A DNA stretch of 34,392 bases from DATAFO01 sp046728015 (GTDB taxonomy: Bacteria; Actinomycetota; Thermoleophilia; Solirubrobacterales; 70-9): NCBI GenBank assembly GCA_046728015.1, contig JBKPDQ010000170.1:1-34392 (forward strand), read 5' to 3'. The position numbers were made by a program, and so were the translations under genes. Positions 22,838-31,407 of this stretch are shown one piece after another (positions within the stretch are counted from its first letter, which is position 1; the number at the start of each line of letters is the position of its first letter). A model generated the notes under the pieces. The model saw nothing but the letters and a program-made list of their open reading frames with translations, was not told the DNA's origin and did no database searches.

Positions 22838-24181
22838 CTACGCGCTGCGACGGCGCTCGGACGAGCGTTCGATCGCCGCCTCGACCGCCTCGACCATTCG
22901 CTCGGCCGGCGCCGGATAGGTGAACGCGCGCACGGCGTCCGGGCGTGGTGGACGCAGTTCGCCTGCGGCCAGTCGCGACAGCGCGCCGCGGATCGCCGCC
23001 ACGTCGTCGGCCTCCACGACTTCAGCCCCAAGCTCGGCCGCGACGCGGCCGGCCTCGGTGCCTCGAGCGAGCGCCATGATGGGTCGTCCGGCCGCCAGGT
23101 ACTCGAACAGCTTGATGTTCAGCAGCTGGCTGCGAGCGGGGGAGGCGAGGAGCAGGAGCGCATCGGCGCCGCGCTGGAGGGCGAGGGCCTGCACGCGGTC
23201 CAGGCTCCCGCGCAGGACGATCCGCGCGGGGCTCACTTCGGTGGACAGCAGCCGCCGCTCGTCCTCGGTCAGCGGGCCGGCAATCACGAGCTCGAGCCGC
23301 TCCGCGACCTGCGGCTGCTCGCGAGCCAGGGTTGCGAGCGCCTCGACCAGCGGGCCGGGATCCCGCCCGTAGCTGCCGAAGCGTCCCGTGTAGACCAGCG
23401 ACGCCCGGTCCGGGTCGGCCAGCGGTAGCGGATCCACTGGCTCGGGTGGGCCCGGGTCCTCGGGGCCGAGGTCGGGATCCCAGCCGTTGGGGATCAGGAC
23501 GGGGTCGATTCCGAGCCTGCCTTTGAGGTCGTCGATTGCAGGCTGGCTCACGCAGGCAACGACGTCCGCTGCCCCGAGCCAGCGCCGCTCGATCCGCTCG
23601 TCGAGCCGGCGCTGTAGGCCGGTCGGGAACGGCGGACGCAGGGGCTCGAAAGTCCAGGCGTCGCGGATATCGGCGACCCACGGCACCTCGCGCCGTCGGA
23701 GCGCGCGGCCGATCAGATGCGCCGACTCGGGCGGCGAGCTCGTGATCGCGCAGTCGAATCGCTGAGCCTTCGCAAGGCTCAGCGCTCGGCGGCGCGCAAA
23801 CGGCGCCCATGCCGCCACGAGTGGCTCGGGGACGAGGATCTTGCTGAGCGGGTGTGGCTTTCCGGCGTACGTGTCGCTGTCGTACAGGGCGTCCACGCGG
23901 TCCTTGCCCCGCAGCCGCGCTCGCCACAGCTGCGCGTCGGCGGCGCGCACGATCGCCTCGTCGACGTCGTCGGGCAGAGCGCCGTAGGCGGAGGTGGTGA
24001 GGACGGTCACGCGGTGGCCGAGACGCCGCAGCCACTTGACCATCGCCGCCGGCCGCTGCGCGCCGGTGTCCCTGCACGGCGGATAGAAGTAGGCGACGAA
24101 CAGGATGTTCAGCGCGCCCGTTGGCGCCTTAGTCACGCTATCCGTGACAAACGCGTCGGTGGCCGGCGTTTCGGGGCTCAC
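22838..24181 (-). CDS. Glycosyltransferase family 4 protein
   Basis: Retaining GT-B glycosyltransferase of 447 residues, probably building a cell-surface polysaccharide at the membrane. The N-lobe begins L-N-I-L-F-V-A-Y-F-Y-P-P with the acceptor loop D-T-G-A-Q-R-P. The C-lobe has L-V-Y-T-G-R-F-G-S-Y-G (nucleotide phosphate loop region) and the E-x7-E-like segment around K-L-F-E-Y-L-A-A-G-R-P-I. The GTG start overlaps the upstream TGA (GTGA), so translation is coupled. The first ~22 residues (M-S-P-E-T-P-A-T-D-A-F-V-T-D-S-V-T-K-A-P) are not part of the fold; they come from the palindromic element and its flank. Confidence 0.9.
   Translation of the reverse strand: MSPETPATDAFVTDSVTKAPTGALNILFVAYFYPPCRDTGAQRPAAMVKWLRRLGHRVTVLTTSAYGALPDDVDEAIVRAADAQLWRARLRGKDRVDALYDSDTYAGKPHPLSKILVPEPLVAAWAPFARRRALSLAKAQRFDCAITSSPPESAHLIGRALRRREVPWVADIRDAWTFEPLRPPFPTGLQRRLDERIERRWLGAADVVACVSQPAIDDLKGRLGIDPVLIPNGWDPDLGPEDPGPPEPVDPLPLADPDRASLVYTGRFGSYGRDPGPLVEALATLAREQPQVAERLELVIAGPLTEDERRLLSTEVSPARIVLRGSLDRVQALALQRGADALLLLASPARSQLLNIKLFEYLAAGRPIMALARGTEAGRVAAELGAEVVEADDVAAIRGALSRLAAGELRPPRPDAVRAFTYPAPAERMVEAVEAAIERSSERRRSA
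24123..24157. repeat. Dispersed palindromic element, copy 2 (inside a coding region)
   Basis: TTAGTCACG, spacer CTATC, CGTGACAAA: nine-base arms with one mismatch, flanked by GGCGCC and CGCGTC like copy 1 at 10010-10045. It lies within codons 9-20 or so of the GT4 gene and encodes T-D-A-F-V-T-D-S-V-T-K-A on the minus strand, the same frame as copy 1. It lengthens the protein without a stop. Confidence 0.7.
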
Positions 24182-25365
24182 GCCGCCCCTCCAAGCTTGG
24201 CCCGCCGCGCCTCGATCGCCTCGGAGTACGCCACGTCCATGCGATCAAGCAGGGCTTCCCATCCCCACTCCCTCACTGCCGTTTGCCTCCCTGCGTCACC
24301 CATGCGCCTCCGTCCCTCCGCCGCCCTACCCAGCAATTCCCGCATCGCGCCCGCGACCGCTTCGGGGTCGCCCGCCGGCACCACCAACCCCGTTTCACCC
24401 TCATCAACCACCACCCGAACCCCCGGATAGTCCGTCGCGATCACCGGCAAGCCCGTCGCCATTGCCTCGATCAGCACGATCCCGAATGACTCCGGCGGCT
24501 CGGTCGTGAGCACGAACATGTCCGCGGCGCGGAGCACGTCCGGCAACTCGGAGTGCGGCACCCCACCGAGGAAATGCACCCGTTCCCCTACCCCGGTTCC
24601 TGCGGCTTGGTCCCGAAAGCCCGCCAGGAGTTCTCCACCCCCTGCAACCACGAGGTGCACGTCCTCCTCACCCAGCCCACGCACCCTCGCGAGCGCATCG
24701 ATCGCAACGTCGAGCCGCTTGAAGTGGTGCGCGCGGTCGAGCGTGGCGACGAATGCGGCCACCGTCGCCTGGGCGGGGATGCCCAGCCGGTCGCGGAGCC
24801 CGGCCTCGTCGGCCCCGGGTGCGAAGAGCTCGGTGTCCACGCCGTTCGGCATCTCGACGAGCTTGTCAGGCGTCCGCTCGCCGCTGCGGCGGAGGTAGGG
24901 AACGGAGGCCGCGTGATCGGCCGAGAGCACGCAGACGCGGTCCGCGGCGCGGATCAGCGCCGGCGCGACGGTGTGCTCGTAGGCGCCGAACAGCGCTCGG
25001 CGAAGGCCACGGCCGAGGAGCCGGTTCTTGTAGTGCACCAGCAGCGCCTGCTCTCGCTGACGCCGGCGCAGGCGGCCGAGAAGCGTCAGCTCCGCGCCGA
25101 AGATGAACGGGTAGTGCAGGTGCACGATGTCGAAGCCCTCGAGCCGAGCCAGCCGGGGTATAAGCGGTGCGTTGCCGATTGCAAGCACCGGATCGATCCG
25201 GTGGACCGTGATGCGCCCAGGATCCGGCGGGGTGCCCTCGACAGACGCGGTGAAGACCTCGACGTCGTGTCCGCGGTCCGCCTGGCGCCTCGCGAACTGA
25301 AACGCGGTGTTGCCGGCGCCGCCCTCATAGGGCGGGAACGTCGCGGTGAGGTGCGCGACCCGCAA
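24178..25365 (-). CDS. Glycosyltransferase family 4 protein
   Basis: 395-residue GT-B transferase. The N-terminus M-R-V-A-H-L-T-A-T-F-P-P-Y-E-G-G-A-G-N-T is a classic GT4 opening with the glycine-rich acceptor loop. The C-lobe contains F-L-G-G-V-P-H-S-E-L-P-D-V, then P-P-E-S-F-G-I-V-L-I-E-A-M-A-T-G-L-P-V-I-A-T, carrying the E-x7-E motif that binds the sugar nucleotide. Probably adds one sugar in envelope polysaccharide synthesis, using a nucleotide-sugar perhaps supplied by the neighbouring UDP-xylose synthase. It is coupled to the next GT4 gene by a 4-base overlap. Confidence 0.92.
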   Translation of the reverse strand: MRVAHLTATFPPYEGGAGNTAFQFARRQADRGHDVEVFTASVEGTPPDPGRITVHRIDPVLAIGNAPLIPRLARLEGFDIVHLHYPFIFGAELTLLGRLRRRQREQALLVHYKNRLLGRGLRRALFGAYEHTVAPALIRAADRVCVLSADHAASVPYLRRSGERTPDKLVEMPNGVDTELFAPGADEAGLRDRLGIPAQATVAAFVATLDRAHHFKRLDVAIDALARVRGLGEEDVHLVVAGGGELLAGFRDQAAGTGVGERVHFLGGVPHSELPDVLRAADMFVLTTEPPESFGIVLIEAMATGLPVIATDYPGVRVVVDEGETGLVVPAGDPEAVAGAMRELLGRAAEGRRRMGDAGRQTAVREWGWEALLDRMDVAYSEAIEARRAKLGGAA

Positions 25366-25387
25366 TGGCCCGGGTCGTTGGCCTGCG

Positions 25388-26335
25388 CTAATCGGTCGCG
25401 CCGACGAGGCGCTCGACGCCGGCCTGCTCGATCGTCCGGCGCAGGCCGTCGCGCAGGTCGACCTCGGGCTCCCAGCCGAGCAGCTGCTTGGCGCGGGTGA
25501 TCTCGGGTCGGCGCTGTTGAGGGTCGTCCGTTGGCAGCGCCTCGAAGACGATCTCCGAGCGCGACTCGGTGACCTCGATCACAGTGTTCGCAAGCTCGAG
25601 CAAGGTGAACTCGTCCGGGTTGCCGATGTTGACCGGAAGGTGCACGTCGGACTCGGCAAGGGCGACGTAGCCGCGGATCTGGTCGTCGACGTAACAGAAG
25701 CTGCGCGTCTGGCTGCCGTCGCCGAACACGGTCAGAGGCTTGTCCTGCAGTGCCTGCCGCAGGAACGTCGGAACCGCGCGCCCGTCGTGCGGCCTCATCC
25801 GTGACCCGTAGGTGTTGAACGTGCGGGCGATGCACGTGTCGACGCCCTGCTGGCGGTGGTAGGCCATCGTCATCGCCTCCGCGTAGCGCTTCGCCTCGTC
25901 GTAGACGCCCCGCGGGCCGATCGGGTTGACGTGGCCCCAGTAGTCCTCCGGCTGGGGGTGCACCTGCGGGTCGCCGTAGACCTCGGACGTCGACGCGAGC
26001 AGGAAGCGCGCGCGCTTGAACTTCGCCAGCCCGAGCATGTGGTGGGTGCCGTAGGAACCGACCTTGAGCGTGTGCAGCGGCAGCCGGGCGTAGTCGATCG
26101 GGCTCGCGGGCGAAGCCAGGTGGTAGACGTAGTCGACCTCCTCGTCGATCTCGCACGGCTCCGTGAGATCGTGGTTGACGAACCGGAACCTCGTGTCGCG
26201 GATGTGCTCGATGTTCTGAAGCGAGCCCGTGTCCAGGTTGTCGAGGCAGATCACCTGATGGCCCTGGCCGAGCAGGTGGTCGCACAGGTGCGAGCCGAGA
26301 AATCCTGCGCCGCCCGTGACGATGCATGTGCTCAT
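25388..26335 (-). CDS. UDP-glucuronate decarboxylase (UDP-xylose synthase)
   Basis: NAD-dependent extended short-chain dehydrogenase of 315 residues, converting UDP-glucuronate to UDP-xylose. G-G-A-G-F-L-G (8-14) binds NAD. H-L-A-S-P-A-S-P, S-T-S-E-V-Y-G-D-P, the catalytic G-V-Y-D-E-A-K-R, and R-T-F-N-T-Y-G-S-R-M-R-P-H-D-G-R are strongly characteristic of UXS proteins. The start at 26335 is chosen because the Rossmann fold begins there; the open frame extends further upstream without homology. It heads the minus-strand polysaccharide block and is divergent from the sigma-like gene. Confidence 0.92.
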   Translation of the reverse strand: MSTCIVTGGAGFLGSHLCDHLLGQGHQVICLDNLDTGSLQNIEHIRDTRFRFVNHDLTEPCEIDEEVDYVYHLASPASPIDYARLPLHTLKVGSYGTHHMLGLAKFKRARFLLASTSEVYGDPQVHPQPEDYWGHVNPIGPRGVYDEAKRYAEAMTMAYHRQQGVDTCIARTFNTYGSRMRPHDGRAVPTFLRQALQDKPLTVFGDGSQTRSFCYVDDQIRGYVALAESDVHLPVNIGNPDEFTLLELANTVIEVTESRSEIVFEALPTDDPQQRRPEITRAKQLLGWEPEVDLRDGLRRTIEQAGVERLVGATD

Positions 26336-26394
26336 CGTCGCGCGAGGATACCGGCGCCCGGGGCAGCGGAGCGACAGCCGGGATTCACGCATGT

Positions 26395-26955
26395 GTGGGA
26401 CGTGTCGCCAACTCGGACCGCGTCGTCCTCGACGCCGACCAGGGTCGGCGGGCCCTGGAGCTCCTCGCCACCCGACGGCACGTCTATCTCGCGATTGCCC
26501 GCCGCGTCTCGATCTGCGCCGACGACGCCGACGACGCCTACCAGCGCGCAGTGGAGATCCTGCTCACCAGGGGCTCGGCAGTGGATCCGGCGCGCCTGCC
26601 GGGCTGGATGGCGGTCGTCACTCGGCGCGAGGCGCTGGCCGTGCGCCGCGGTCGTGAGCGCCTGCTCGGTCCCGCCTCTGCGCCTGCCGCCGGGAACGGT
26701 GGCGAGCCGGCGGCGGAAACACTGGTCTGCGAGCGGCCCGGGCCTGTCGAGCTGGCGGAGCGCCGCGAGCGGGTGGCGGACGCAAGGCGGGCCCTGTGCA
26801 CCCTGAAGTCCAACCAGCGCTTAGCCCTCGTTCTACAGGCGAGCGGCTACAGCTACGCCGAGATCTGCGAGGCCTGCGGGTGGACCTACACCAAGGTCAA
26901 CCGGTGCCTGACCGAGGGCAGGGACGCGCTGCGCGAGCTCGGCGCGATGGCCTAG
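26395..26955 (+). CDS. Sigma-70-family-like RNA polymerase sigma factor
   Basis: Short sigma-factor-like protein, about 186 residues. A region-2-like helix set is at A-R-R-V-S-I-C-A-D-D-A-D-D-A-Y-Q-R-A, with L-P-G-W-M-A-V-V-T-R-R-E-A resembling the end of region 2. A variable linker follows, then a region-4 helix-turn-helix: L-K-S-N-Q-R-L-A-L, Y-S-Y-A-E-I-C-E-A-C-G-W-T-Y-T-K-V-N-R-C-L. The recognition helix region holds three cysteines, which is unusual. No anti-sigma gene is next to it. Start GTG 26395 is preferred because it puts the homologous part near the N-terminus; ATG/GTG codons further up overlap the divergent gene. Targets unknown. Confidence 0.75.
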   Translation: MGRVANSDRVVLDADQGRRALELLATRRHVYLAIARRVSICADDADDAYQRAVEILLTRGSAVDPARLPGWMAVVTRREALAVRRGRERLLGPASAPAAGNGGEPAAETLVCERPGPVELAERRERVADARRALCTLKSNQRLALVLQASGYSYAEICEACGWTYTKVNRCLTEGRDALRELGAMA

Positions 26956-26959
26956 GCCG

Positions 26960-27748
26960 CTAGTCGATCAGGCGCTTGGTCATCCGCGAGACCGCGATCC
27001 GCCAGAGCACGAGCGAGAACGCGACCAGGCTCGCGAACCGCAGTAGGTCGGTGGCCTCGAAGCCGAATGACGCGGCGCGGACGAGCTCCACCAGCTGGTA
27101 GAGCGGGTTCACGTTGGCGACGACCTGAAGGCCCTCTGGGAGCTGGTCGATCGGGAAGAACGTGCCGGCAACGAGGAACAGCGGCGTGATCACCAGCGTC
27201 GTCACGTAGTTGAACTGATCGATCTTGGCGACGCTCGCGGCGACCGCGATTCCGAACCCCGCCCAGCCCAGCGCGGTGACGAAGGCGAAGATCGGCACCA
27301 GGAGCATTCCGGGTGCCGGATCAAGCCCGAACGCGATCGCGATCAGCAACGGAAAGCAGCCGAAGACGCTTGCGCGCAGGCCGATCCAGAGCATCTCTGC
27401 GGTGACGACCTCTTCCGGGTCCACCGGGGCGGCGAGGATCGCGTCGTAGGTGTTCTGGAAGCGCTCCTTGACGAAGGTTCCGAACATCGCCGGCAGCGCG
27501 CTGGAGAAGATCACGGCCGTGGCGACCATGCCCGTGCCCACGAACTCGACGTAGCTGAGCCCGTCGACCCCATCGATCAGGGTCGCGCCCAGCCCGACCC
27601 CGAACGCCAGCAGGTAGACGATCGGCTCGAGGATGCTCGAGAACGCCGTGCCCTTCCAGTAGGTGCGGAAGTTGGCGACCTCGCGGCTCATCACGCCGGC
27701 GATCGCGGCCGGCTCGAGACGCCCGGTGCTGAACTCGCCGGCGCTCAC
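26960..27748 (-). CDS. ABC-2 type transporter permease
   Basis: Membrane subunit of an ABC exporter, 262 residues, six hydrophobic segments. N-terminal cytoplasmic part (R-E-V-A-N-F-R-T-Y-W-K-G), then F-V-G-T-G-M-V-A-T and E-R-F-Q-N-T-Y-D-A-I-L-A-A-P-V, the coupling region typical of NodJ/DrrB-like permeases, and N-P-L-Y-Q-L-V-E-L-V-R-A near the end. The GTG start overlaps the ATPase stop (GTGA), so the pair is coupled. The substrate may be an envelope polysaccharide or lipid, given the neighbouring glycosyltransferases, or a small hydrophobic compound. Confidence 0.92.
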   Translation of the reverse strand: MSAGEFSTGRLEPAAIAGVMSREVANFRTYWKGTAFSSILEPIVYLLAFGVGLGATLIDGVDGLSYVEFVGTGMVATAVIFSSALPAMFGTFVKERFQNTYDAILAAPVDPEEVVTAEMLWIGLRASVFGCFPLLIAIAFGLDPAPGMLLVPIFAFVTALGWAGFGIAVAASVAKIDQFNYVTTLVITPLFLVAGTFFPIDQLPEGLQVVANVNPLYQLVELVRAASFGFEATDLLRFASLVAFSLVLWRIAVSRMTKRLID

Positions 27749-28656
27749 TCGGCCTCCTCCCCCGTCAGGAGCACGAACACGTCTTCGAGTGTGGCGGCGC
27801 GGCGGATCGCGTCGTCGGGGATCGTGCCGTTGCGAGACCGCTCGGCGCCGACGATCGCGATCGCCGGACCGGCGGGCCGCACCCGCAGACCCTCGCTCTC
27901 GGCCACGGCGCGCAGCTCGGCCAGCCGGTCCGGGGGACCGTAGACCTCGGCGGTCTCGCGGCCGGCGTGCTCGGCGATCAGCTTGGAGGGCTTGGCTCGG
28001 GCGATCACCTTGCCGTGATACATGACTGCGACCTCGTCGGCGAGGCGCTCGGCCTCCTCGATGTAATGCGTCGACATCAGGATCGTCTTTCCGCGGCTCC
28101 GCAGGCCGTCGATCAGCGACCACAGCTCGGTGCGGATCTGCGGGTCGAGGCCGACCGTTGGCTCGTCGAGCAGCAGCAGCTCCGGGTCGTGCACGAGCCC
28201 CCGCGCGAGCAGCAGCCGGCGACGCATGCCGCCGGAGAGTTTGTCGACGGCGTCCCTTCGTCGCTCGGTCAGACGCGCGAGCGCCAGACAGCGCTCGACC
28301 GCGGCGCCGACGTCCTTGACCCGGTAGAGGCGGGCGTAGACGGCGAGGTTGTCCTCGACCGTGACGTCCACGTCCAGGTTGTCGAGCTGGGGCACCACCC
28401 CCATCCGCGAGCGCGCCACCTTCGATTCCTCCGGCAGCTTGTGCCCGAGCACCGCCAGGTCACCGGCGTTGGCGATGACCTGTCCAGTGAGCATGCGCAT
28501 CGTCGTCGACTTGCCGGCCCCGTTCGGGCCGAGCAGGCCAAGGCAGATGCCCTGTGGCACGTCGAGGTCGAGCCCGTCGACGGCGGTGATCTCGCCGAAC
28601 CGTTTGACGGCTCCGCGGATCGTGATCGCGCACGGAAGCTGCTGGTCGGTTTGCAT
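27745..28656 (-). CDS. ABC transporter ATP-binding protein (DrrA/NodI-like)
   Basis: 303-residue ATPase that powers the adjacent permease. Walker A is G-P-N-G-A-G-K-S-T (43-51), Q-loop V-P-Q-L-D-N-L-D, signature L-S-G-G-M-R-R-R-L, Walker B L-L-L-L-D-E-P-T-V-G-L-D-P, and H-loop M-S-T-H-Y-I-E-E-A. A C-terminal ~90-residue extension is as in DrrA/NodI proteins. ATG 28656 is used since the ABC domain begins soon after; the open frame goes 15 codons further up. The pair is an exporter of the NodIJ/DrrAB type. Confidence 0.94.
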   Translation of the reverse strand: MQTDQQLPCAITIRGAVKRFGEITAVDGLDLDVPQGICLGLLGPNGAGKSTTMRMLTGQVIANAGDLAVLGHKLPEESKVARSRMGVVPQLDNLDVDVTVEDNLAVYARLYRVKDVGAAVERCLALARLTERRRDAVDKLSGGMRRRLLLARGLVHDPELLLLDEPTVGLDPQIRTELWSLIDGLRSRGKTILMSTHYIEEAERLADEVAVMYHGKVIARAKPSKLIAEHAGRETAEVYGPPDRLAELRAVAESEGLRVRPAGPAIAIVGAERSRNGTIPDDAIRRAATLEDVFVLLTGEEAE

Positions 28657-28765
28657 CCTCCGACTCAGAGTAGGGATCGCTCGGGCTGCCTCGACGGCCA
28701 CCGCGACTAGAGACCCGCCGGAGGGACGAAACTCATCGCCGCCCGTGCGGCCAGGGCCGGAGCGC

Positions 28766-29881
28766 CTACGGGGTCGGCGGCGGGGGAGGCGGAGGCGGGG
28801 GCTCGTCGGGCAGCTTGGCGGCGCCCGCCGCGTACTGGCGGAACCGCCGCTTGTTCAGCTGGTTGCGCAGAACGCGCTTGGCGCCCGGGTAGAACTGCAG
28901 GTTGTGAGGGTTGTCGGGCGTTACCGAGCGGTAATACAGGAGCATCTTGACCCGCTTGTGCGCCTTCGCCCAGGCGAACAGGCTGCGCGTGAAGGCGCCG
29001 TTCTGGTCGTTGTCCCAGGGTGAGTACTCGCCGATCACGAAGGGCTTGCGGCGGTGGGCGTGGTAGAAGCGCCGTCCGTCGTCGAACGCCGAGCGGAACT
29101 TGGCGAAGATGTCGAAGCCGACCCAGTCGACGAATCGCCCCCCGGGCCAGTACCTCGCCGGCCGGTTGCCGGCGATGTTGGGCGAGCCGAAGCTCTGCGG
29201 CACCCACATCAGGGCCACCCGCGGGCGCGGCAGCTCCTCCGGAACGTCCTTGGCTTCGTAGACCGGGTCGCCCTGCCAGTCGGCACGGAGGATTCGCGGC
29301 AGGCCCTGGCGTCGCAGCCGCCGGTTGATGCCGCGACGCGGGCCGCCACGGACGATGATCGCGAACCGGCGCCACGCCTTGCGAAACCACCCGGTGCCGT
29401 GGCCGTCGCCACGGAATGACCCGTCGGCGTTGAAGGCCGAGTACGGGTTCCAGTGGCCGTTCATCTCCGGCATCAGTCGGATGTAGACCGTCTGCCCGGA
29501 ATTGGCGATCGATTCGTTTAGCCGCAGGATGTAGTGGTCGCCGCGGCCGTTGGCGATCTCGCGCGGGGTGACGATCTCCTCGCCGCTGCCCGGCGCGGTG
29601 GACAGGCTCACCGCTCCCCGGGTGTCGGTGGCCGTCCAGCGATACAGCGTGCCGGAGGAGCGCAGCGGGACACCCCAATGGAAGAACTCCTGAAGCACGG
29701 CCGGATGGGCATCCACCTGCTTGGAGAAAGTGCGGAAGTCCTCGATCTCGCCGGTGTCGGAGACACCGTGGAATGCCCGGTGCTTCGCCGGCGCGTACGG
29801 CTTGGCGGCCGTGCTCCCCGTGAACCCCAAAGCCACCAGCGCCGCCACCAGCCCCCACGTGGCCATCGCTCTCTCCGACAT
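28766..29881 (-). CDS. Secreted glycoside hydrolase, GH26-like
   Basis: Exported protein of 371 residues. The signal peptide is in the first ~28 residues (A-T-W-G-L-V-A-A-L-V-A-L-G-F-T-G-S-T-A-A). The body has R-L-M-P-E-M-N-G-H-W-N-P-Y, matching the acid/base glutamate motif of GH26 mannanases, and K-P-F-V-I-G-E-Y-S, matching the nucleophile strand, in the right order for a clan GH-A barrel. The C-terminus is a short proline run (P x9). ATG 29881 is the start because the signal peptide begins there. The substrate (mannan or another beta-glycan) is inferred. It follows, on the same strand, the tRNA region and precedes the ABC exporter. Confidence 0.8.
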   Translation of the reverse strand: MSERAMATWGLVAALVALGFTGSTAAKPYAPAKHRAFHGVSDTGEIEDFRTFSKQVDAHPAVLQEFFHWGVPLRSSGTLYRWTATDTRGAVSLSTAPGSGEEIVTPREIANGRGDHYILRLNESIANSGQTVYIRLMPEMNGHWNPYSAFNADGSFRGDGHGTGWFRKAWRRFAIIVRGGPRRGINRRLRRQGLPRILRADWQGDPVYEAKDVPEELPRPRVALMWVPQSFGSPNIAGNRPARYWPGGRFVDWVGFDIFAKFRSAFDDGRRFYHAHRRKPFVIGEYSPWDNDQNGAFTRSLFAWAKAHKRVKMLLYYRSVTPDNPHNLQFYPGAKRVLRNQLNKRRFRQYAAGAAKLPDEPPPPPPPPPTP

Positions 29882-29937
29882 CGTCAGTGTCTCGAACAAC
29901 GTATCGGCGGCCAGGTTGCGGGGATGAATCGGAGCGG

Positions 29938-29965
29938 TTAACGCAAGGATTTCCCCGGCTAGCCT
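29938..29965 (+). promoter_or_regulatory. Candidate promoter of the tRNA-Ser(UGA) gene
   Basis: TTAACG (29938-29943) and TAGCCT (29960-29965), 16 bases apart, resemble -35 and -10 boxes. Transcription would start about at the first base of the tRNA (29973), as expected for a tRNA gene. Confidence 0.4.
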
Positions 29966-29972
29966 TGAACCC

Positions 29973-30059
29973 GGAGCGGTGGCAGAGTCCGGCTTATTGC
30001 AGCTGCCTTGAAAGCAGCCGGCCCGCAAGGGCCCGGGGGTTCGAATCCCTCCCGCTCCG
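29973..30059 (+). tRNA. tRNA-Ser (anticodon UGA)
   Basis: Acceptor GGAGCGG pairs with CCGCTCC; anticodon arm GCTGC-CTTGAAA-GCAGC gives anticodon TGA. A long variable arm (C-G-G-C-C-C-G-C-A-A-G-G-G-C-C-C-G) marks a class II tRNA, and the T loop is GTTCGAATC. The discriminator base is G, correct for serine. CCA is not encoded. Length 87. Confidence 0.96.
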
Positions 30060-30070
30060 CTGCTTATTCC

Positions 30071-30094
30071 GGTGAGTCGCTAACGCGGCTCACC
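30071..30094 (+). terminator. Hairpin after tRNA-Ser(UGA)
   Basis: GGTGAGTCGC, loop TAAC, GCGGCTCACC: ten pairs including one G-U. It lies 12 bases after the tRNA and ends 17 bases before the next gene. It is probably a terminator or processing hairpin of the tRNA transcript; no T-tract follows. Confidence 0.45.
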
Positions 30095-30111
30095 TGAGAA
30101 TCTGTTCCGGC

Positions 30112-31407
30112 GTGAGGCGCGAGTGGCGCAACTGGGCGGGCGAACAGCGCTGCCGCCCGCAGGCGATCGAGCGCCCTGGGAACCGCGACGAGCTCGCGGA
30201 GCTGGTCGTCGCCGCGGCGGCGCGGCGCCAGCGCGTCCGCGTGGCCGGATCCGGCCACTCGTTCACCGACATCGCGCTCACCGACGGCCTGCTGCTGCGG
30301 CTGGAGGGGCTGAACCGCGTCTTGGCCGCCGACCGCAGTTCCGGCCGGGTGAAAGTCGAGGCGGGGATCATCCTGTCGGAGCTCAACCGCCGCCTGGACG
30401 AGCTCGGGCTGGCGTTCGAGAACCTCGGCGACATCGACCGCCAAACGCTTGCCGGCTCGATCTCAACCGGCACCCACGGCACCGGCGAGCGCTTTCAGAA
30501 CATCTCGGCGCAGATCGAAGCGATCGAGCTCGTGCGCGCCGACGGCAGCGCGCTTGAGGTTTCCGCCGAGTCCGACCCGGACACCTTCCGAGCCGCCCGG
30601 GTCGGACTGGGGGCGCTCGGGGTGATCTATGCGATCACCCTCCGGACGGTGCCGGCGTACACGCTTCACCGCGTCGACCGGCCGCGGCCGCTGGACGACG
30701 TCCTCGAAAGCCTCGAAGAGCTCGTAGCTGCAAGCGACCACTTCGAGTTCTACGTCTTCCCCCACACGCGAACCGCGCTCTGCCGCGAGTCGAGGCGCAC
30801 CGACGAGCCGCCGCGCCCACGCTCTCGCACCGCCGTCTACGCGCAGGAGGTCGTGCTCGAGAACTGGGTCGGACAGCTGTTCGCGCTTGGCGTGCGGCAC
30901 CTGCCGTCGCAGGTGCCGCGGCTGGCGCGCATCGCAGCGGGCAACGTGGGCCGCTCAACGAAGATCGATCGCTCGTTCGAGGTCTTCGCCAGCGAGCGCC
31001 GCATCCGCTTCACCGAGATGGAGTACGCGATTCCGCGTGAGCACGCGGTGGAGGCGATCGGCCGCGTGCTGGCGCTGGCTGACCGACCCGAGCACCAGGT
31101 CGCCTACCCGATCGAGGTCCGCTTCGTCGCCCCGGACGACGCCCTGCTGAGCCCCTCACACGAGCAAGCTACGACCTATGTTGCCGTGCACCAAGACCGC
31201 AAGCTCAGGTGGGAGCCCTACTTTCGCGGGGTCGAGGCGATCATGTCCGAGTACGAGGGGCGGCCGCACTGGGGCAAGCGCCACTTCCAGACCGCCCAGA
31301 CGCTGGCGCCGCTGTATCCGCGGTGGGACGACTTCGCCCGCGTGCGCTCGGAGCTCGACCCGGACGGCCTCTTTCGCAACGCCTACACGGACTGCGTGCT
31401 GGGTTAG
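30112..31407 (+). CDS. FAD-linked sugar-lactone oxidase (D-arabinono-1,4-lactone oxidase family)
   Basis: VAO-type flavoprotein of 431 residues. The N-terminal FAD-binding segment R-V-A-G-S-G-H49-S-F-T-D includes the His that forms the covalent flavin link in aldonolactone oxidases. G-D-I-D-R-Q-T-L-A-G-S-I-S-T-G-T-H-G-T-G (about 106-125) is the second FAD motif. The C-terminal ALO domain has A-Y-P-I-E-V-R-F and the terminal H-W-G-K-R-H-F, R-W-D-D-F-A-R-V-R-S-E-L-D-P-D-G-L-F. Actinobacterial relatives oxidise gulono-/arabinono-lactones or sugar alcohols. Its stop overlaps that of the convergent PLP enzyme. Start GTG 30112. Confidence 0.93.
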   Translation: MRREWRNWAGEQRCRPQAIERPGNRDELAELVVAAAARRQRVRVAGSGHSFTDIALTDGLLLRLEGLNRVLAADRSSGRVKVEAGIILSELNRRLDELGLAFENLGDIDRQTLAGSISTGTHGTGERFQNISAQIEAIELVRADGSALEVSAESDPDTFRAARVGLGALGVIYAITLRTVPAYTLHRVDRPRPLDDVLESLEELVAASDHFEFYVFPHTRTALCRESRRTDEPPRPRSRTAVYAQEVVLENWVGQLFALGVRHLPSQVPRLARIAAGNVGRSTKIDRSFEVFASERRIRFTEMEYAIPREHAVEAIGRVLALADRPEHQVAYPIEVRFVAPDDALLSPSHEQATTYVAVHQDRKLRWEPYFRGVEAIMSEYEGRPHWGKRHFQTAQTLAPLYPRWDDFARVRSELDPDGLFRNAYTDCVLG

